DNA from: Rhodospirillaceae bacterium TMED167
GTDB taxonomy: Bacteria; Pseudomonadota; Alphaproteobacteria; Rhodospirillales_A; UBA2165
DNA: 11,306 nucleotides
Assembly: GCA_002170915.1 (NCBI GenBank)
Contig: NHHQ01000022.1
Span: 19,875 to 31,180 of the forward strand
Reading direction: 5' to 3'
Shown here piece by piece: positions 1-6,276 of this stretch; within the stretch, counting starts at the first letter, position 1, and each line of letters begins with the position of its first letter. The translations under genes and the position numbers were made by a program. The notes below the pieces were generated by a model, which was not told where the DNA came from, did no database searches, and saw nothing but the letters and a program-made list of their open reading frames with translations.

Positions 1-90
1 CAACTGGCGCCACAGATCATTGCCAACATTAAAAGGTTTGAAGCCGGACAGTCTCTCCTGCAAGAAATCGATTTTACGTCGGGATACTAA
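1..90 (+). CDS. D-isomer-specific 2-hydroxyacid dehydrogenase, C-terminal end (partial)
   Basis: Only the last 29 codons are present, read in frame 1 and ending at TAA 88-90. The tail (PQIIANIKRFEAGQSLLQEI followed by DFTSGY) fits the C-terminal helix and tail common in D-2-hydroxyacid dehydrogenases of the phosphoglycerate/glyoxylate reductase type, where 'ENIRRFLAGEPLL.vVD...GY' is typical. Such enzymes reduce 2-oxoacids to D-2-hydroxyacids with NAD(P)H in the cytoplasm. None of the catalytic residues (Arg, Glu, His) lie in the visible part, so the assignment rests on this tail alone. It converges on the transporter gene that ends at 182. Confidence 0.6.
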   Translation, partial: QLAPQIIANIKRFEAGQSLLQEIDFTSGY

Positions 91-181
91 TTAACAACCT
101 CCTGTATGTTCTTTCCTTCAGGCCAGTGTATCCTGCACCCCATATTGGCGAGCTCTAACGGCCATTAATGACGCCAGCCGG

Positions 182-1561
182 TCAGGTGAAGAAATTTCGG
201 AGACAGATAATATAGACGGTGATTACCGTGATGGTAACCAGGACCATCGGCGGGGACCAACGCCATCCGATGACGTGTCCCGGCACCCCCGCGACACGGC
301 TCATGAAAAGCGTTGTGCCAGAAAAGGGTGACACCATCGTACTGACGCCCCATGCCCCCAAGAGCGCGAGGGCCATAATCCAATCATCCAAGCCTAGCGA
401 TGACGGCGGAAAAACGGCGCTGACGGATATCACAACGATAACCGGGTGCAAGCCGGCGGCACTCGACACCAGAAAGATCACCATAAGCAAGATGATTTTG
501 ATATCTGGCCACGGAACGAGGGCATTTAGGGCCGCGCTCATATCGCCGGACGGCAGCACGGCGGCTATGCCGGCCCCGAACATATTAGCGGCAACGAACA
601 ACAATACTTCATTACGATAACCAGACAAACTGCCCACGGCGTCAAAAGATAGCTGCCTGTATCTCTCCAGCCGTGACTCCCGGGCGGTTCGGAGCGAGCC
701 AAACCATATAAGCGCATAGACGGGACCCATGATTGAGAGCGTCACGGGTATGTTCGTGCCCGTGAACTCCACCATTACCATCGCAAGACCCACCAGTGAA
801 CACAGAATAAATACCGCTGCAACCAGATGGCGCCTGGACACCGCCGAGGGTCGATCGGGAACGCGACCAGCACGGCTGGCGCGCAACAATATTCGGTCAT
901 ACGCCCATCCGGTCATAAGTGCGCACACGGCCATGACTGCTCCGGCCGGCGCCAGTTCCAGCCAAGTCACTCCTGGAATGGATATCAGCACAACAATCAT
1001 GCCGATATAGAAAGGCGACCAGCATGAAGCTGTAGTAAAACCCTGCATGAGGGCAACCGACAGACGGCGTTTCTCGCTGGACTGCTTTTGGCGCTCAACA
1101 ATGGTGGTGAGGAGTGACAAGCCGGCAAGATTCAAGACAGATCCGAGGATATGTACCCCAGAGGTCAGAAACAAATAGCGGCGCCCGGGCGGGCGGGAAA
1201 CGATGTTACTGCGCACGGCGTTGAGTGACGGGCTTTTCTTTACCGGAAATTGAAGCCAAGCAATGGCAAAGAACAGAATAAGGAAAATCCGGGCGCGGCT
1301 GATTCCTTCAAGGATAATCGCATCCCACTTGCCAGTAAGGCCAGCCGCAATCACGGCAAGAACAATGAGAACCGTCGCCGATATCTTTTGCGGTGCGGGG
1401 ACACGGCGAAATTCGAGCACCATAAACACTACAATCAGACCCACACCGATCTGGACAAGGAATTCACTGTGCAGGAAAGCATCCACAACTGTGATCCCAC
1501 ACAACCCGAAATAGATCCAGGCGGAGGGACTGATGGAATGAGCCGATGAGGCGTGGGTCAC
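182..1561 (-). CDS. Multi-pass membrane transporter, possibly ion-transporter (ArsB/citrate-type) superfamily
   Basis: A 459-residue, very hydrophobic protein with about 11-12 predicted membrane segments (for example near residues 34-50, 60-76, 86-105, 128-150, 170-195, 245-266, 318-338 and 355-378). Two loop motifs sit at similar places in the two halves: QGFTTASCWSPF near 172-183 and GVSTMVSPFSGTTL near 410-423. Such a duplicated, small-residue-rich SPF-type pair resembles the re-entrant substrate and ion sites of the ion-transporter superfamily (anion or citrate carriers). That family call is inference and other secondary-carrier families are possible. The start used is a GTG at 1559-1561 with no clear ribosome binding site. 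The next ATG is at residue 47, inside a membrane segment, so the GTG or a nearby TTG/GTG is preferred. It diverges from a catabolic decarboxylase-like gene, which suggests uptake of that pathway's substrate. Confidence 0.6.
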   Translation of the reverse strand: MTHASSAHSISPSAWIYFGLCGITVVDAFLHSEFLVQIGVGLIVVFMVLEFRRVPAPQKISATVLIVLAVIAAGLTGKWDAIILEGISRARIFLILFFAIAWLQFPVKKSPSLNAVRSNIVSRPPGRRYLFLTSGVHILGSVLNLAGLSLLTTIVERQKQSSEKRRLSVALMQGFTTASCWSPFYIGMIVVLISIPGVTWLELAPAGAVMAVCALMTGWAYDRILLRASRAGRVPDRPSAVSRRHLVAAVFILCSLVGLAMVMVEFTGTNIPVTLSIMGPVYALIWFGSLRTARESRLERYRQLSFDAVGSLSGYRNEVLLFVAANMFGAGIAAVLPSGDMSAALNALVPWPDIKIILLMVIFLVSSAAGLHPVIVVISVSAVFPPSSLGLDDWIMALALLGAWGVSTMVSPFSGTTLFMSRVAGVPGHVIGWRWSPPMVLVTITVITVYIICLRNFFT

Positions 1562-1707
1562 GCAGCAATGATCCAGTTTGGTTTAAACTTGCAACAGGAG
1601 GTGTCTTGAATTTTGACATGAGACGATGGAGAGTATTTGTAACAGCCGGTCTCAGGAGATCAAACCGAACAAACGATGTGAGCCGTGCTGCACAGGAGAG
1701 ATATATC
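1562..1707. promoter_or_regulatory. Divergent promoter region between transporter and class II aldolase gene
   Basis: This 146-base spacer separates the two start codons once the aldolase start is placed at GTG 1708. It must hold promoters for both directions, but I could not pick out convincing -35/-10 pairs. It contains a near-perfect Shine-Dalgarno stretch, AGGAGGTG at 1596-1603, upstream of a TTG at 1606 that is in frame with the aldolase gene. Confidence 0.4.
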
Positions 1708-2427
1708 GTGGTAGACCGTAGAACGGAGTTCGATCGTTTGGTGGCGGCCAACAGAATCCTCGCTCATGAAGATGTGGTAGACGCTTTCGGCCACGTCAGC
1801 CTGCGCCACCCGGACAATCCTCATCGCTATGTAATGTCGCGCTCACGTGCGCCCGAGCTCGTCGAATTTGATGATTTAATGGAGTTCGATTTGGACGGTG
1901 CCGTCATCGATGATCAAGGACAAACACCCTATGGGGAGCGCTTTATCCACGGCGCGATTTTTGAGCAACGCGAGGAAATCATGGCCGTCGTACACAACCA
2001 TGCCTATGATGTCCTCCCTTTTGGCCTGACCGGCACACCGCTTGTCCCCGTAATTCATACGGCGGCGACCATTGGAGAGGAAATCCCTGTCTGGGATATA
2101 CGCGATAAGTTTGGTTATGCCACGGATATGCTAGTCCGCAACATGGATCAGGGCCGCGACCTGTCCCAAACACTTGGCGAAAACTCGTGCGCACTCATGC
2201 GTGGCCACGGAGCCGTCATCGCCTGCAAAAGCCTCAAAGAGGCAGTGGTGACTTCCATTTACCTGAAAATCAACGCCCAGATTCTTACGACGGCCATGGC
2301 AATGGGAACTCCTATCCCACTGTCATCGGGTGAGATCGAGAGCATGAGTGCTACACAGCTATCTCCACTTGCAATGGACCGTATGTGGGAAGCGTTTTGC
2401 CGCAGAGCTGGCCTGGAAGTTACTTAA
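1708..2427 (+). CDS. Class II aldolase/adducin-family protein, HCOMODA or dihydroxyphthalate decarboxylase-like
   Basis: A 239-residue cytoplasmic metal enzyme. The four zinc-binding positions of L-fuculose-1-phosphate aldolase are all present in order and near-identical spacing: Glu77 (GERF), His96 and His98 (VVHNHA) and His167 (MRGHGAV). The N-terminal AFGHVSLRHP and SRSRAPELVE segments and the TDMLVRN segment match the subgroup that decarboxylates HCOMODA in pyrrole or biphenyl-type pathways and 3,4-dihydroxyphthalate in phthalate degradation. A retro-aldol or decarboxylation step on an aromatic or dienoic acid is the best guess. The start chosen is GTG 1708, with AGGAG at 1694-1698 nine bases upstream, because the family domain begins right after it. 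The frame stays open to an ATG at 1546, giving 54 extra residues with no family similarity and overlapping the divergent gene. TTG 1606 is the other serious candidate. Confidence 0.85.
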   Translation: MVDRRTEFDRLVAANRILAHEDVVDAFGHVSLRHPDNPHRYVMSRSRAPELVEFDDLMEFDLDGAVIDDQGQTPYGERFIHGAIFEQREEIMAVVHNHAYDVLPFGLTGTPLVPVIHTAATIGEEIPVWDIRDKFGYATDMLVRNMDQGRDLSQTLGENSCALMRGHGAVIACKSLKEAVVTSIYLKINAQILTTAMAMGTPIPLSSGEIESMSATQLSPLAMDRMWEAFCRRAGLEVT

Positions 2428-2516
2428 CAATCCATCCATGCAATTTAGTATAAAAATATCATCCATATTCTATCACGAATTTACCCACCCCTCGCGATGT
2501 CTCTAAATAGTATTCC

Positions 2517-2532
2517 ATGACCAAGTGGTCAT
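2517..2532. promoter_or_regulatory. 16-bp perfect inverted repeat, GntR-like operator candidate
   Basis: ATGACCA-AG-TGGTCAT is a perfect dyad with seven-base arms and a two-base centre. TGGTC/GACCA half-sites are typical of operators bound by GntR-family (FadR/FCD type) regulators of acid catabolism. It lies in the AT-rich spacer upstream of the racemase-like gene, about 130 bases before its likely start. No regulator gene is visible in the window, so the link to a protein is inference. Confidence 0.45.
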
Positions 2533-2552
2533 CTCTCTTCTAAATATCACTA

Positions 2553-2569
2553 TAGTATGTAACATACTA
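2553..2569. promoter_or_regulatory. 17-bp inverted repeat, operator candidate
   Basis: TAGTATGT-A-ACATACTA has eight-base arms around one central A, too tight for an RNA hairpin and so more likely a protein-binding DNA site. The pentamer TAGTA recurs through the same spacer (near 2446, 2508, 2553 and 2572), and a 10-base palindrome AGTACGTACT follows at 2573-2582. Confidence 0.4.
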
Positions 2570-2591
2570 AATAGTACGTACTTCCCATAAA

Positions 2592-2608
2592 ATAACATAT
2601 GATGTTAT
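2592..2608. promoter_or_regulatory. 17-bp inverted repeat abutting an ATG
   Basis: ATAACAT-ATG-ATGTTAT has seven-base arms and a three-base centre and ends one base before the ATG at 2609. If translation really starts at 2660, this dyad sits about 50 bases upstream in the leader or promoter. It could be an operator or a small stem in the transcript. Its ACAT/ATGT core resembles the arms of the dyad at 2553-2569, so the same protein might bind both. Confidence 0.35.
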
Positions 2609-2659
2609 ATGGCGATACCAGTACATAAGTATGATTATGAATACGGGAGATACAAAAGA

Positions 2660-3520
2660 ATGAGATATCGTTTCTTACTTATTCCTCCGTTTCGGCTGCC
2701 ATCAGAAACGAAGTGGGGCTATCAAACCCTGCATCTCGAAGCGGACAAGGTAAAAGAAGAGAGGCTGATGAATGCTGAAATGGTTTTACCATATCTCGAA
2801 GATGTCGAATGGGACTTGCATCCCGGCGAGTTGGCGGGTTATGGCGATTGGCCTGTAGAGACCCGGGAAGAATTTACCTTTGCTGCTAACGCTCGTCTGC
2901 CAAATATTAGAGAAGCATGCGAGAGTGGCAATTATAATGGGATTGTCCTGCTTGGCGGGGGAGAGCCTGGCTTTCTCGAGGCGAGGGAAATCTGTCGAAA
3001 ATTTGGAGTTGTATGTACGGCAAATGCCCACTCTCAAATGTACTTGGCCACAATGCTCGGAAACAAATTTTCCGTTGTGGATATTTCAGGTGTTCATAAT
3101 GTTTATTATCGTGATCTAATTTACCAGCATCAGCTGCAAAATCGATGTGCTTCAATAAGAAATATTGGGATGCGTCTTCCGCGCCCCGGTACGGAAGACG
3201 ATCTACAATTACGAGAAGAGAGGCAAAAAGCCTTGTCGGGCAAGAAATCAATTGCAGTTGAAAATGCAATTACCCAGGCCGAGATTGCGATCAAAGAGGA
3301 TGGAGCTGAGGTTATCACTCTTGGTTGCTCTGGGGTTTTTTGGTTGCGTCCTTTTATAGAGTGTGGCTTGCAGAAAAGAGGGTGGGAGGTGCCTGTATTG
3401 GAGGGGTATTCAGCCTCAATCACCCTAGCAAAGTTAATGGTCGATCTTGGTGTAAATGCGAGCGGCATAACCTACATGGGTGACCACCAGATTCAATTAC
3501 CGGACAAAATACACGTTTAA
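2660..3520 (+). CDS. Asp/Glu/hydantoin racemase-superfamily enzyme lacking the first catalytic cysteine
   Basis: A 286-residue cytoplasmic protein. The C-terminal half carries ITLGCSGV with Cys223, the second active-site cysteine of hydantoin and Asp/Glu racemases, followed by a VPVLEGYSASI segment. The place of the first cysteine (CFxDPGL in hydantoin racemases) reads LLGGGEPGF (98-106), so glycine replaces cysteine. Arylmalonate decarboxylase of the same fold has this one-cysteine arrangement, so a decarboxylase or isomerase role is as likely as racemisation. The start chosen is ATG 2660, with GGGAGA at 2645-2650 before it and a sheet-like MRYRFLLIPPF opening. An in-frame ATG at 2609 would add 17 residues but lacks a ribosome binding site. 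The gene is visibly richer in A/T and in AGA/AGG arginine codons than its neighbours, a hint of separate origin. It lies 23 bases upstream of the dioxygenase gene, likely in one transcript. Confidence 0.75.
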   Translation: MRYRFLLIPPFRLPSETKWGYQTLHLEADKVKEERLMNAEMVLPYLEDVEWDLHPGELAGYGDWPVETREEFTFAANARLPNIREACESGNYNGIVLLGGGEPGFLEAREICRKFGVVCTANAHSQMYLATMLGNKFSVVDISGVHNVYYRDLIYQHQLQNRCASIRNIGMRLPRPGTEDDLQLREERQKALSGKKSIAVENAITQAEIAIKEDGAEVITLGCSGVFWLRPFIECGLQKRGWEVPVLEGYSASITLAKLMVDLGVNASGITYMGDHQIQLPDKIHV

Positions 3521-3543
3521 AAACCAAAAAAGGAAAATCTGCT

Positions 3544-4554
3544 ATGTCTAGTCAGAGCAAAACCACATACGACATCCCGGTCGTTGACCTCGCACCTTTT
3601 TTTAATGGTGCACCCGGCGCTGCGGAAAAGACTGCGGAGCGGCTTCGATGGATCCAGGAAGAAGTCGGCTTCTACTATATAACCAATCATGGCGTGCCAT
3701 CCGCGCTCATCAAAGCGGCGCATGATCAAGTAAAAGCCTTTCACAGCCAACCCCTGAAAGACAAGCTTGCGATTAAAGTGGATGAGAGGTCGACGGGATA
3801 TGTGCCCTTCAAATCAACGGTCTACGTGACCTCTGAAGTGGCGGAGAATACGCGCAAGGATCTTAACGAGAACATTCGGATTGTGCGTGAGCGGCCTGCC
3901 GATCACCCGGGCATCCGTGCCGACCGCCGGTTTACCGGACCCAATAAATGGCCCGCCTCTGAAAAGCTAGCAGATTTCAAACCAGTGATGCTCGAATACT
4001 TTCAGGCCATGGAAGATTTGGGGTACGCCATGCTACCTCTTTACGCTTTGGCTTTAGGATTACCATCGGACTACTTAAACGATCTGTTTACGGATCCTTG
4101 CTGGATCACGCGAAATGTCCATTATCCCCCCTCAACCGCCGAAGAAAACCAATTTGGCATCGCGCCGCACACAGACCACGGTTTCATTACACTACTTCCG
4201 ATCAACGAAGTGCCGGCACTAGAGGTCCAGGCTATGGACCGATCATGGATTCCGGCTAGGTATATAGAAAATGCGATCATTGTGAATAGTGGGGATTTTA
4301 TGGCCAAGTGGACCAATGGTCGCTTTAGAGCGACGCCCCACCGGGTCCTTCCACCCAGCAAGGATCGATACATATCGGCTCTTTTTTATAATCCAAACTG
4401 GGACGTCTCGTCTGCTCCTCTGCCGGGCTGTAGCCGCCCGGATCATCCGCGCCCACATCAAACAACGATCATGTTGGATCATCTCTGTGCGTATGTGGAC
4501 AGCAATTATGCACAATCTGCTGGCGGCATGCAGGACGATCAAAGTTTTTCTTAA
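3544..4554 (+). CDS. Isopenicillin N synthase-like 2-oxoglutarate/Fe(II)-dependent dioxygenase
   Basis: A 336-residue soluble non-haem iron oxygenase. The N-terminal domain starts with the usual IPVVDLAPF and VGFYYITNHGVP segments. The iron ligands are His209 and Asp211 (APHTDHGFITLL) and His266 (RATPHRV). Arg275 with Ser277 (RYIS) is the conserved pair that binds the 2-oxoglutarate carboxylate. These enzymes couple 2-oxoglutarate decarboxylation to hydroxylation, desaturation or ring closure, and the substrate cannot be deduced here. The length is normal for the family. The ATG at 3544 follows AAAGGAA (3529-3535) with good spacing. Closeness to the racemase-like gene suggests that the two enzymes act on linked intermediates. 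It converges on the GGDEF-like gene with 58 bases between the stop codons. Confidence 0.88.
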   Translation: MSSQSKTTYDIPVVDLAPFFNGAPGAAEKTAERLRWIQEEVGFYYITNHGVPSALIKAAHDQVKAFHSQPLKDKLAIKVDERSTGYVPFKSTVYVTSEVAENTRKDLNENIRIVRERPADHPGIRADRRFTGPNKWPASEKLADFKPVMLEYFQAMEDLGYAMLPLYALALGLPSDYLNDLFTDPCWITRNVHYPPSTAEENQFGIAPHTDHGFITLLPINEVPALEVQAMDRSWIPARYIENAIIVNSGDFMAKWTNGRFRATPHRVLPPSKDRYISALFYNPNWDVSSAPLPGCSRPDHPRPHQTTIMLDHLCAYVDSNYAQSAGGMQDDQSFS

Positions 4555-4612
4555 CTGTTCTATCCCCGGCTGTGCGCGGCTTGGCAAGCCATGGCAATCC
4601 GTGGTTATCCAA

Positions 4613-5317
4613 CTATAAACGTCGTCTTGCATCCTCTTCCGCCGCTGCATGGATGGATGTTGCGGGCGCGCCGGCTTCAATTGGTGCACATGCCCAAAGA
4701 CACGTAATTGTGGGTATGTTCAACCCCTCGATCAGGTCAAATCCGAGGCTTTCCACTTCGTCGGATGTGGCAACGTTCAGTACAATTCCAAAGCTGCCCC
4801 CGTCCAAGTAACCATGCGGCGTCGAGGCCGGGACTTCCGCTTCAAGGACGACCGCGACTTTTTGCAAGATATCTTCCGCCGCCTCAAAACCGGCCTCGCG
4901 CCACAGGGCTTCCCAGCCGAGCAGTTTAACGAGCAGGAGAAAACTCGGCTCACCCGTGGCCCTTACATGTTCCGCAGCCCGCGTCAGATGGCGGTATAGC
5001 GCGCGCCGGTTTGCCAGCTCCGTTGTGACATGCTGGTCCAATGCCATATCGAGACGGTCCCGTTGCGTAGTGCGAACCTCCAATTCCCAGCGAAGGGAGT
5101 CCATTTCATCAAAGACTAGGGTCATAGCCTCATGAACCCTGGGTGTGAACTCGTCCTTAGGAACCCCCAGCACGATAGTCGCATCTTTAACTTGATCCGG
5201 GCTCCTAGGGTCCGGTTTAGGCCGGTGAGGCGGTAGTTGCCGATAGGTCGGTCCGCCATCAGGTCGACGCTGGTTGGTCTGACGACTGTATTCTTTTATT
5301 TGAGAGATATCTGCCAT
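4613..5317 (-). CDS. Degenerate GGDEF-domain protein
   Basis: A 234-residue soluble protein. Residues 1-45 are polar and proline-rich and probably disordered. Residues 46-95 (VLGVPKDEFTPRVHEA onward) form a helical, coiled-coil-like region resembling the part ahead of the cyclase domain in several alphaproteobacterial diguanylate cyclases. From about 98 the fold pattern of a GGDEF domain follows: LANRRALYRHL, a hydrophobic FLLLVKLLGW strand, and GYLDGGSFGIVL. The signature is GGSFG (173-177), not GGDEF, and the usual DxxxFK motif is absent, so cyclase activity is unlikely. It may bind nucleotide or act as a structural or regulatory partner. The start chosen is ATG 5317 because AAGGGAG lies upstream. 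The frame is open for 72 more codons without family resemblance. It diverges from the glycosyltransferase-like gene and stands apart from the surrounding catabolic genes. Confidence 0.72.
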   Translation of the reverse strand: MADISQIKEYSRQTNQRRPDGGPTYRQLPPHRPKPDPRSPDQVKDATIVLGVPKDEFTPRVHEAMTLVFDEMDSLRWELEVRTTQRDRLDMALDQHVTTELANRRALYRHLTRAAEHVRATGEPSFLLLVKLLGWEALWREAGFEAAEDILQKVAVVLEAEVPASTPHGYLDGGSFGIVLNVATSDEVESLGFDLIEGLNIPTITCLWACAPIEAGAPATSIHAAAEEDARRRL

Positions 5318-5513
5318 AATTTGGTCTCCCTTGGTCTTGTGTGGGAACAGTCTATCACTCATCCGGCCCAGGTCACATACAACGTCGAGATGGAGGGGTA
5401 GCATTTTTGCAGTGACCCGTTTTTCAGTTAATACCACCAGAGCCAAAACGCTCTTGCGCTCTATCCGCCGCTCCTTGATAACCATAAAAACGAGAACAAT
5501 GTCAGGAAAAGGA
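5318..5513. promoter_or_regulatory. Divergent intergenic region between GGDEF-like and glycosyltransferase-like genes
   Basis: This spacer of roughly 200 bases between two head-to-head genes should carry both promoters. A weak TTGCAG (5407-5412) with TAATAC about 16 bases downstream points towards the plus-strand gene, but the match to a sigma-70 promoter is poor. I see no strong dyad. Confidence 0.3.
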
Positions 5514-6209
5514 ATGCCATCAACCCGCAACACTGCCCCTGTTCTTCAATGCGCCGTCAGCTATGAAGAATGGCCGGCCTGGCGTGATCAAGAGGATCAA
5601 ATGCGCCTCGCCCTCGGCGATACTATTGAGTTGTTTAGTAATTGCATCAACCTCAACCGCCCACTGGAACTCACAATTAATTGGGAGGGATTCAAATACC
5701 GTGACCTTGCGGATTGTTTCAACGGCGGGGAGAATATTCATGCCATCCATAATCTCTCTAAAGGTATTCAGGAATTGCGCGCCCGACCTGATGTGGAACT
5801 TGTTCCCGTTCTTATAAAAGGCCCTTACGCCCGTTTCCGGGCAGACCGAATGGATACTGTCAAAGGCCTGCCCCAGGACTTTCTAACACTGCAGTGGGAT
5901 GGTGAGACAACACCGTTCACGGCAACGCTCAAAACTGGTATCGCCGCCTATATCGAGGAGAATTTTTACGGCGGAGAGACCTTCGTGAATGTCTCGGGCT
6001 CGGAAGGATACTCCCTTTCCGAGACCGCCTATATCATGTCCCAATCGAAGGGCCATGTGGGTGCAGACAGCGGGATGGCGCATCTCGCCTCGACAGTGGT
6101 TGGCCCCACAAATGTCCATGTCTGGGATCAGGAAATCTCCCGCCATGGCTACCACGGCAAACAGCAGGGCTGGGTCCATCGCGTAGTGACGGTGGAGCCG
6201 GAAGGCTAG
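5514..6209 (+). CDS. Unknown protein with GT9/heptosyltransferase-like C-terminal motif
   Basis: A 231-residue soluble protein that I cannot assign to a characterised family. Its best clue is the C-terminal segment MSQSKGHVGADSGMAHLAS (175-193) followed by a VVGPTNVHVW strand. This copies the layout of the donor-sugar binding region in GT9 and related GT-B glycosyltransferases (V.vDSGpaHLA...g.PtvvlfG). The N-terminal GT-B domain appears absent or reduced, since such enzymes normally run to 320-350 residues, so it may be a truncated or binding-only relative. Two close ATG codons exist, at 5499 and 5514. The second is preferred because AGGA at 5504-5507 stands six bases before it. The reading frame stays open upstream to 5331 but overlaps the divergent promoter. 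It diverges from the degenerate GGDEF gene, and the pair may work together, for example in surface or flagellar glycosylation; that is speculation. Confidence 0.6.
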   Translation: MPSTRNTAPVLQCAVSYEEWPAWRDQEDQMRLALGDTIELFSNCINLNRPLELTINWEGFKYRDLADCFNGGENIHAIHNLSKGIQELRARPDVELVPVLIKGPYARFRADRMDTVKGLPQDFLTLQWDGETTPFTATLKTGIAAYIEENFYGGETFVNVSGSEGYSLSETAYIMSQSKGHVGADSGMAHLASTVVGPTNVHVWDQEISRHGYHGKQQGWVHRVVTVEPEG

Positions 6210-6242
6210 TCTTTCCGACTCAAGGCTGAGGGACGGAAGGAC
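6209..6242. terminator. Hairpin between convergent genes, possible bidirectional terminator
   Basis: GTCTTTCCG (6209-6217) pairs with CGGAAGGAC (6234-6242) with one G-U wobble, and an inner CTC/GAG closes the loop. It begins at the stop codon of the upstream gene and lies between two convergent genes, where a terminator is expected. There is no T-run right after the stem, so intrinsic termination is unproven. Confidence 0.4.
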
Positions 6243-6276
6243 CTAACAAAGTGCGCCCCAGAGCGGGATTGCCCAA

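Noticed and set aside
219..1549. Several plus-strand open frames of 66-133 codons
   Set aside because: They mirror the transporter gene on the other strand; their polar, low-complexity products are typical shadow frames.
4578..4590. GGCTTG-G-CAAGCC dyad between the convergent genes as a terminator
   Set aside because: The stem is short with a very tight loop and no T-run follows on either strand.
4243..4689. Minus-strand open frame of 148 codons spanning the convergent gap
   Set aside because: It overlaps the 3' part of the dioxygenase gene antisense and the 3' end of the GGDEF-like gene, and has no recognisable motif.
5331..5513. Upstream extension of the glycosyltransferase-like gene
   Set aside because: The extra 61 residues are arginine/serine-rich, cover the divergent promoter and lack a ribosome binding site at the ATG; starts at 5499 or 5514 fit better.
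5318..5533. Upstream extension of the GGDEF-like gene
   Set aside because: The 72 extra codons have no family similarity, and a good ribosome binding site precedes ATG 5317.
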